Positions 60,191-64,000 of a stretch of DNA of 64,000 bases are shown in pieces (position 1 is the first letter of the stretch; each line of letters begins with the position of its first letter). The notes beneath the pieces are model-generated. The model worked only from the letters and a program-made list of their open reading frames with translations, was not told the origin of the DNA and made no database searches. The position numbers were made by a program, and so were the translations under genes. This stretch comes from Pseudomonadota bacterium (GTDB taxonomy: Bacteria > Pseudomonadota > Gammaproteobacteria > Steroidobacterales > Steroidobacteraceae). The stretch covers positions 310,001 to 374,000 of the forward strand of contig JAFEDS010000017.1 of assembly GCA_018241505.1 (NCBI GenBank), written 5' to 3'.

Positions 60191-60924
60191 TTCATTCGCG
60201 GCTGCCGGCCCTGCTGGCCATGGCCTGCATTCTGCCGCTCGCCGCTGGTTGCGTCAGCCGGCGGGCGCCGACTGTCGCCCATGTGCACATCGGCCACGCC
60301 ATCACCGGTGTACACGTTACTCCAAACAAGGAGGGTTACCTCGTGAGCGCCGAACGGCGCGCGCAGGAGGCTCTCGACTACACAACGAAAGCGGCTGCCG
60401 CGCACGACCTGACCGAAATCAAGCGCGACATCGCACTTGCCTCCCAGGCCACCAATGCGGACGACACCTTCGGAGTGAAGGAATCCATGGTGATGGCGGT
60501 CAATCACATCACGTTCGCGGCAACCTCCGACGACGCCACTCTCAATGTGCAAAAGGCGGCTCCGGTCTTGGCGGCGGATTCAGCCCGGGTCATTGAGCGC
60601 TGCGACCTGATTGGACTGTTGAACAAGGACATCCAGGCGAGCAACTCCGAGAAGGAAGCCTTCCTGTTGGTCGGGGAAATCGCCAAGCTGGCGCAGGCCA
60701 ATATTTCCGGCGATGACTCCAATGGCGACGGCGTTGTGGGCTCGGTACCCTCGGAGTACGGTTTGCTGCAGCTTCGCAAGGAGCTGGAAGCCATGATCGG
60801 CCGCGAGAAGCCACCGTATGTGACCGTGGACCAGTGGTACCTGTTCAATCTCGTCAAGCTGCCGAACGGCAAGTGGGTATTCGACAAGTTCGGCCGCGGC
60901 GGCAACATTGAGGGATATAAGTAG
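60187..60924 (+). CDS. YfdX-like lipoprotein with possible calcium loop
   Basis: The 245-residue product has a lipoprotein-like signal (LPLAAGC) and helical regions with SAERRAQEALDYTTKAAAAH and DTFGVKESMVMAVNHITFA that resemble YfdX-family proteins. DDSNGDGVVGS at about residue 178 looks like an EF-hand-type calcium loop. The final LVKLPNGKWVFDKFG is also distinctive. Its start overlaps the kinase stop by 4 bases, so it may report to the kinase's periplasmic domain. The family call is moderate. Confidence 0.7.
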   Translation: MIHSRLPALLAMACILPLAAGCVSRRAPTVAHVHIGHAITGVHVTPNKEGYLVSAERRAQEALDYTTKAAAAHDLTEIKRDIALASQATNADDTFGVKESMVMAVNHITFAATSDDATLNVQKAAPVLAADSARVIERCDLIGLLNKDIQASNSEKEAFLLVGEIAKLAQANISGDDSNGDGVVGSVPSEYGLLQLRKELEAMIGREKPPYVTVDQWYLFNLVKLPNGKWVFDKFGRGGNIEGYK

Positions 60925-60927
60925 GGC

Positions 60928-61818
60928 ATGAGTGTTCGGCTGGCAGTCGCTGTGAGTATCGGTGCCGCCGTGATCGTGTCTTACGGTCAGCCAGCCGCCG
61001 CACAGGCGGATGCTCATGCCCGCGCGATCGCCCGAGCTTCGTGTCAGAGCGGTAAGCACTCCGACGCGGTCATCGATGCCAAAGCCGCCGTGGCACGCAC
61101 CCCGGACGATTTGGGTCCGCGCATGCGACTGGCCGATGCGCTGGTCGATCAAGGTTGCTACCAGGAAGCGGTTGAGATCCTCGAAGCAGCCCAGGAGGGC
61201 TTTCCTCACAGCGCCGAGCTCGCAGGCAAGTTGCGGGACACCCGCAGCCTCGTCACTGAACAGACTTATATCGAGGGGCTCACGCAAGCTGCCGAGAGCG
61301 CCCGGATTGCGCGTAGCCAACTTCGCTGCACCAAGCTAGCTGACATTACAGCGTGTGACGATGCCTTGCACTTCAAGCCGGATGATGTGCCCCTGCTGCT
61401 GGCAAGAGGCGATGCGCTGATGCAGGCGGATCGGCCGGCGGAGGCGCTGACGGCGTACAGACACGTGGCACAGTTGAAACCCGCGGACGAGACACTCAAG
61501 AGCAAAGTGGCGAGCGCGGAGGCGCTGGTGGCGAAGAGCCAGCCTTCGCCGGGTGCCCAGGCACCGGGGGTTGGTGCTGGGGCCGCTGGGGCCGCAGGCA
61601 CGCCGACCGTGGCCAACAGCGCGGCGCGGGTGAAGGCGCCTCGGAAGGACGCGTCTGCGGGAGCCGTCAACCGACTGGCAGCGGCCGCCAAGCCAACATC
61701 GGGGCCCCACCCTGACGGTGGCCAACACTTGACGGCGACGCCGACGGCGGCCATCGCCGCGCTGGCTCCGGAAGCCAAAACCTACTCAAACGACGCCCCA
61801 CCGGGCCAAACGAACTAA
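60928..61818 (+). CDS. Exported TPR protein with Ala/Pro/Gly-rich tail
   Basis: The 296-residue product has a signal peptide (AVAVSIGAAVIVSYGQPAAA). TPR-like units cover about 30-200 (LGPRMRLADALVDQGCYQEA, VPLLLARGDALMQADRPAEA), followed by a low-complexity tail. Three cysteines in the TPR part (including QLRCTKLADITACDDA) may form a disulfide. It starts three bases after the YfdX-like gene and closes the kinase operon. Confidence 0.78.
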   Translation: MSVRLAVAVSIGAAVIVSYGQPAAAQADAHARAIARASCQSGKHSDAVIDAKAAVARTPDDLGPRMRLADALVDQGCYQEAVEILEAAQEGFPHSAELAGKLRDTRSLVTEQTYIEGLTQAAESARIARSQLRCTKLADITACDDALHFKPDDVPLLLARGDALMQADRPAEALTAYRHVAQLKPADETLKSKVASAEALVAKSQPSPGAQAPGVGAGAAGAAGTPTVANSAARVKAPRKDASAGAVNRLAAAAKPTSGPHPDGGQHLTATPTAAIAALAPEAKTYSNDAPPGQTN

Positions 61819-61826
61819 TATCATTT

Positions 61827-61862
61827 ATTAGCGCTGCACTGGCCTCGCTGAGCCCGGGTCCT
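61827..61862. repeat. 36-base dispersed intergenic repeat, copy 2
   Basis: This element matches copy 1 (14545-14580) at 33 of 36 bases, identical over the last 17 bases (CGCTGAGCCCGGGTCCT). It lies nine bases after the TPR-gene stop codon. The hairpin of copy 1 is not conserved here, so selection on that stem is unlikely. Confidence 0.7.
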
Positions 61863-61922
61863 CTCACGCCGGGCCGGGCGGCCCCCAAAGCGTGGTTTTT
61901 GGCGGCTGCGCCGCGGCGAGCG

Positions 61923-62390
61923 TCAGCGCGGGGGCGGGGTCGTGCCCGGCGCTACGAAGCCGGGTTTGACTATGTCCCGCTGCATCGGCGCCAACATCAC
62001 CATCACCTTGTTCTGCAGCCGATACGGCACGTGCACCCTGTCGAACGCGATGTACAGGTCCTCCGCTATCGCATTGAACTGCGCATTGTTGATTGCCAGC
62101 TTGGCATGGGCCTCATGCATGTCGCGTCCCGTGTATTTGCACGGCCCGCCCGTGAGATTGCAGAGCTGCTCGAAAATGAGCTGTGTGAACTTCTTGACGT
62201 CCGCGTCGGCGAACGTGAAATTGATCCGGTCATCCGCCAGGATGGCGTTGGTGAACTCCTGGGCAATGGCCCTGAATTTCGCCTCCCCACCGATCTGCTC
62301 ATAAAGCGTGCCACTCGCGTGTGCCACGGCCATGGCGCAGGTCAGTACCACCGCCCGCAGACCCAACAGGAACCAGTTGTAGAGTTTCAT
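61923..62390 (-). CDS. Exported group 1 truncated haemoglobin
   Basis: The 155-residue product has a signal peptide (LLGLRAVVLTCAMAVAHA), unusual for truncated globins, which are mostly cytoplasmic. The globin part shows LYEQIGGEAKFRAIAQEFTN, the distal region RINFTFADADVKKFTQLIF, and GGPCKYTGRDMHEAHAKLAI with the proximal His in the MHEAH region. It should bind haem and react with O2 or NO in the periplasm. It lies four bases downstream of the DUF3034 gene in the same operon, a pairing seen in other proteobacteria. Confidence 0.9.
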   Translation of the reverse strand: MKLYNWFLLGLRAVVLTCAMAVAHASGTLYEQIGGEAKFRAIAQEFTNAILADDRINFTFADADVKKFTQLIFEQLCNLTGGPCKYTGRDMHEAHAKLAINNAQFNAIAEDLYIAFDRVHVPYRLQNKVMVMLAPMQRDIVKPGFVAPGTTPPPR

Positions 62391-62394
62391 AGGT

Positions 62395-63315
62395 CTAGAA
62401 CCCCGCCTGCACAGACAAGTACGGACCGGCCTGGTGTCGTGTGACGGTCGTTACGGGTGCGAGCACACTGCCGATGTTGAGGTATGCCGCCACCAGCGAC
62501 AGGTTCCTCGTCGGGGTCCACCCGACAAAGATTGTCCATGCGTTGGTTTGATCATCGACGCTGAGATTGTGCGGTCCTGTGCGGATCTCGCCGCCCACCG
62601 CAAGCTTGCGGGTCAGCAGATAGGCAATCGTGGCTTCAGGCTTGGTTGAATAGCCGCGATGCCGGTCGCCGCCGAAGCCCAGCAACCCAAACTGGTTGGC
62701 CTTGGTTTCGCGCACCACGGCGTTGACTAGTACGCTCTCGCCGAGGAACACCTTGGTGAGCGCCAGGTAGATATCCGTTGCATGCTCAGCCTGGGCCCCG
62801 AGCTGCTGCGGATTGATCAAGCCCGGCAGACCCACCGCATCGGCGTGCTTGATGCCGTCGTTATGCTTGTATTGGGCGCCGACGGCCACCTGCGGCACCC
62901 AGGAGTCCTGGCCGTAAATGGCATCGCCGAGCAATTTGATCTTCAAGCCCACCACGTCCTGGTTGACACCCAGCCCATCGAGTGCCGTGCTGGTGAATTC
63001 CAATTGTTGGTGCGTGTAGGACAGCTCGAAGCGGTCCCACGCCCCAGCCGATACTCCATAGGTATACAGGTGCAGGTCGCGAAGTTGAATGTTCGTGAAG
63101 TGGGCGTTGGCGCCCCAGCTCAGGTTTGAGCCATAGCCGGTAATGAAGGCCATGGGAACCAACCCGCCACCCCCTGCTCCCTCGAGATCGCTGAAGCCGG
63201 CCGTCAGATGCAACTTGCCTTCGTCGGCACCCAGCAGATTATCAGCCAGGGCACAGCGTGTGCCCATCCATCCCAGTGCCACCACGGCCGTGGTGACGAT
63301 GGACATTCTTCTCAT
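62395..63315 (-). CDS. DUF3034 outer-membrane-barrel-like protein
   Basis: The 306-residue product has a signal peptide (VTTAVVALGWMGTRCALA) and the DUF3034 pattern (GKLHLTAGFSDLEGAGGGGL, FITGYGSNLSWGANAHFT, TKPEATIAYLLTRKLAVGGE), ending YLSVQAGF with a terminal Phe typical of outer-membrane barrels. I use ATG 63315, after a GGGAAA site; ATG 63333 is upstream. The partner globin suggests a function in gas or small-molecule handling at the envelope, still unproven. Confidence 0.88.
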   Translation of the reverse strand: MRRMSIVTTAVVALGWMGTRCALADNLLGADEGKLHLTAGFSDLEGAGGGGLVPMAFITGYGSNLSWGANAHFTNIQLRDLHLYTYGVSAGAWDRFELSYTHQQLEFTSTALDGLGVNQDVVGLKIKLLGDAIYGQDSWVPQVAVGAQYKHNDGIKHADAVGLPGLINPQQLGAQAEHATDIYLALTKVFLGESVLVNAVVRETKANQFGLLGFGGDRHRGYSTKPEATIAYLLTRKLAVGGEIRTGPHNLSVDDQTNAWTIFVGWTPTRNLSLVAAYLNIGSVLAPVTTVTRHQAGPYLSVQAGF

Positions 63316-63431
63316 GTGTTGTTTCCCGCCCATCCGTTTGCAGCGACGGGGCGGGATCTTACGGTATCCGAGTTGCGCCGCGCACGCTCAAACAGTCGTG
63401 CAGTGCAGCGAGCTTGGCAGTCCGAAGTGGG

Positions 63432-64000
63432 TCAGGGCGAGGAGCGGGAAGCCACCCAGTGGTCCACTTGCTTCTGCAGAATGCTCAGCGGCAGCGAGCC
63501 ACTGCCCAGCACCACGGCATGGAACTGCCGCAGGTCAAATGAAGCGCCGAGTTGGGCCTGGGCCTGGCTGCGCAATTCCAGGATCTTCAACATGCCGATC
63601 TTGTAGGCCAGCGCCTGTCCCGGCAGTACGAAGTAGCGCTCGATCTCGCTCACCACCTCGCCCTGCGCCATGCCGGTCTTCTCGCGCATGTAGGCAATGG
63701 CCTGTTCGCGGCTCCAGTGCTTGCGATGAATGCCCGTATCGACCACCAGGCGCACCGCACGGAACATCTCCGCCTGCAGGCGCCCGAAATTATCGAGCGG
63801 ATCGTTCTCGAATCCCATCTCCCAACCGAGCCGCTCCGCATACACGGCCCAGCCCTCGTCATAAGCCGTGAACGGCAGGATCTTGCGGAAGGTTGCTACG
63901 TCAGTCAGGCGCTGTGCGATCACTGCCTGGAGCTGGTGCCCCGGGACCGCTTCGTGATACGCGAGCGTACGCATCTGGTACTTCCAGATATCGCGCATGT
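63432..64000 (-). CDS. DUF885 family (peptidase-like) protein, C-terminal part
   Basis: The frame runs off the right end of the window, so only the last 189 or so residues are present. The visible part has the DUF885 hallmark AYHEAVPGHQLQAVIAQRL (HEXXPGH), the zinc-binding motif of this M32-like fold, followed by AYDEGWAVYAERLGWEMGF and YFVLPGQALAYKIGMLKILE. Full members are usually exported enzymes of about 600 residues. Expected role is peptide hydrolysis in the periplasm. Confidence 0.88.
   Translation of the reverse strand, partial: MRDIWKYQMRTLAYHEAVPGHQLQAVIAQRLTDVATFRKILPFTAYDEGWAVYAERLGWEMGFENDPLDNFGRLQAEMFRAVRLVVDTGIHRKHWSREQAIAYMREKTGMAQGEVVSEIERYFVLPGQALAYKIGMLKILELRSQAQAQLGASFDLRQFHAVVLGSGSLPLSILQKQVDHWVASRSSP

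Overview
The window is about 64 kb of GC-rich, densely packed chromosomal DNA from a Gram-negative bacterium. Lipoproteins, TolQ/TolR proteins, outer-membrane barrels, a class of stand-alone truncated haemoglobin with a DUF3034 partner and an RpoN-type sigma factor all point to a gammaproteobacterium, perhaps Steroidobacteraceae/Nevskiales or Xanthomonadales. That placement is inference from gene content only. I saw no rRNA, tRNA, CRISPR array, insertion sequence or phage module.

Bases 1-9.9 kb hold housekeeping and detoxification genes: the end of an MFS exporter, a MarR-FUSC efflux operon with a visible operator, a PAS-GGDEF-EAL protein, an M13 peptidase with a nitroreductase, a DUF938 methyltransferase, EgtB and adenine phosphoribosyltransferase. 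Bases 9.9-24.8 kb form a signalling and stress island: DUF883 protein, DegS/NarX-type kinase, two response regulators, an NtrC-type sigma-54 activator, a Na+/H+ antiporter, a PA2169-type DUF2383 protein, a hybrid kinase, sigma-54 itself (rpoN), BON and OmpA/DUF4398 envelope proteins, topoisomerase IB and an EcfG-like ECF sigma factor. Inside this island, between two genes, lies a perfect-consensus sigma-54 promoter followed by three strong hairpins, the last with a U-run. It reads as an undescribed sigma-54-dependent small RNA of about 129 nt. Weaker sigma-54-like elements precede rpoN, the BON gene and a small membrane-protein gene divergent from the activator.

Bases 24.8-30.7 kb carry PEP carboxylase, a GNAT enzyme, a VOC protein, a Kef-type antiporter and a flavin-binding protein. 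Bases 30.8-54.1 kb appear to be one large functional region. Leftward genes encode a TolQ/TolR/TolR/AgmX-like inner-membrane energy-transducing complex, a series of exported TPR proteins, and a thioredoxin. Upstream of these, on the same strand, are a Tat-exported protein, a LamG protein with two haem-binding motifs and a further c-type-cytochrome-like protein. A divergent rightward operon encodes an HzsA-related haem protein, two outer-membrane beta-barrels, a second thioredoxin, DUF4266 and DUF3570. The layout resembles the core of the Myxococcus Agl-Glt trans-envelope machine, here joined to surface redox proteins. I consider this and the small RNA the most interesting content.

Bases 54.2-64 kb contain a SYLF protein, a DUF2252 protein divergent from a Na+/H+ antiporter, a three-gene operon led by a Ser/Thr kinase fused to a formylglycine-generating-enzyme-like domain, an exported truncated haemoglobin with DUF3034, and the end of a DUF885 peptidase-like gene. 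A 36-base intergenic repeat occurs twice, near 14.55 kb and 61.83 kb.
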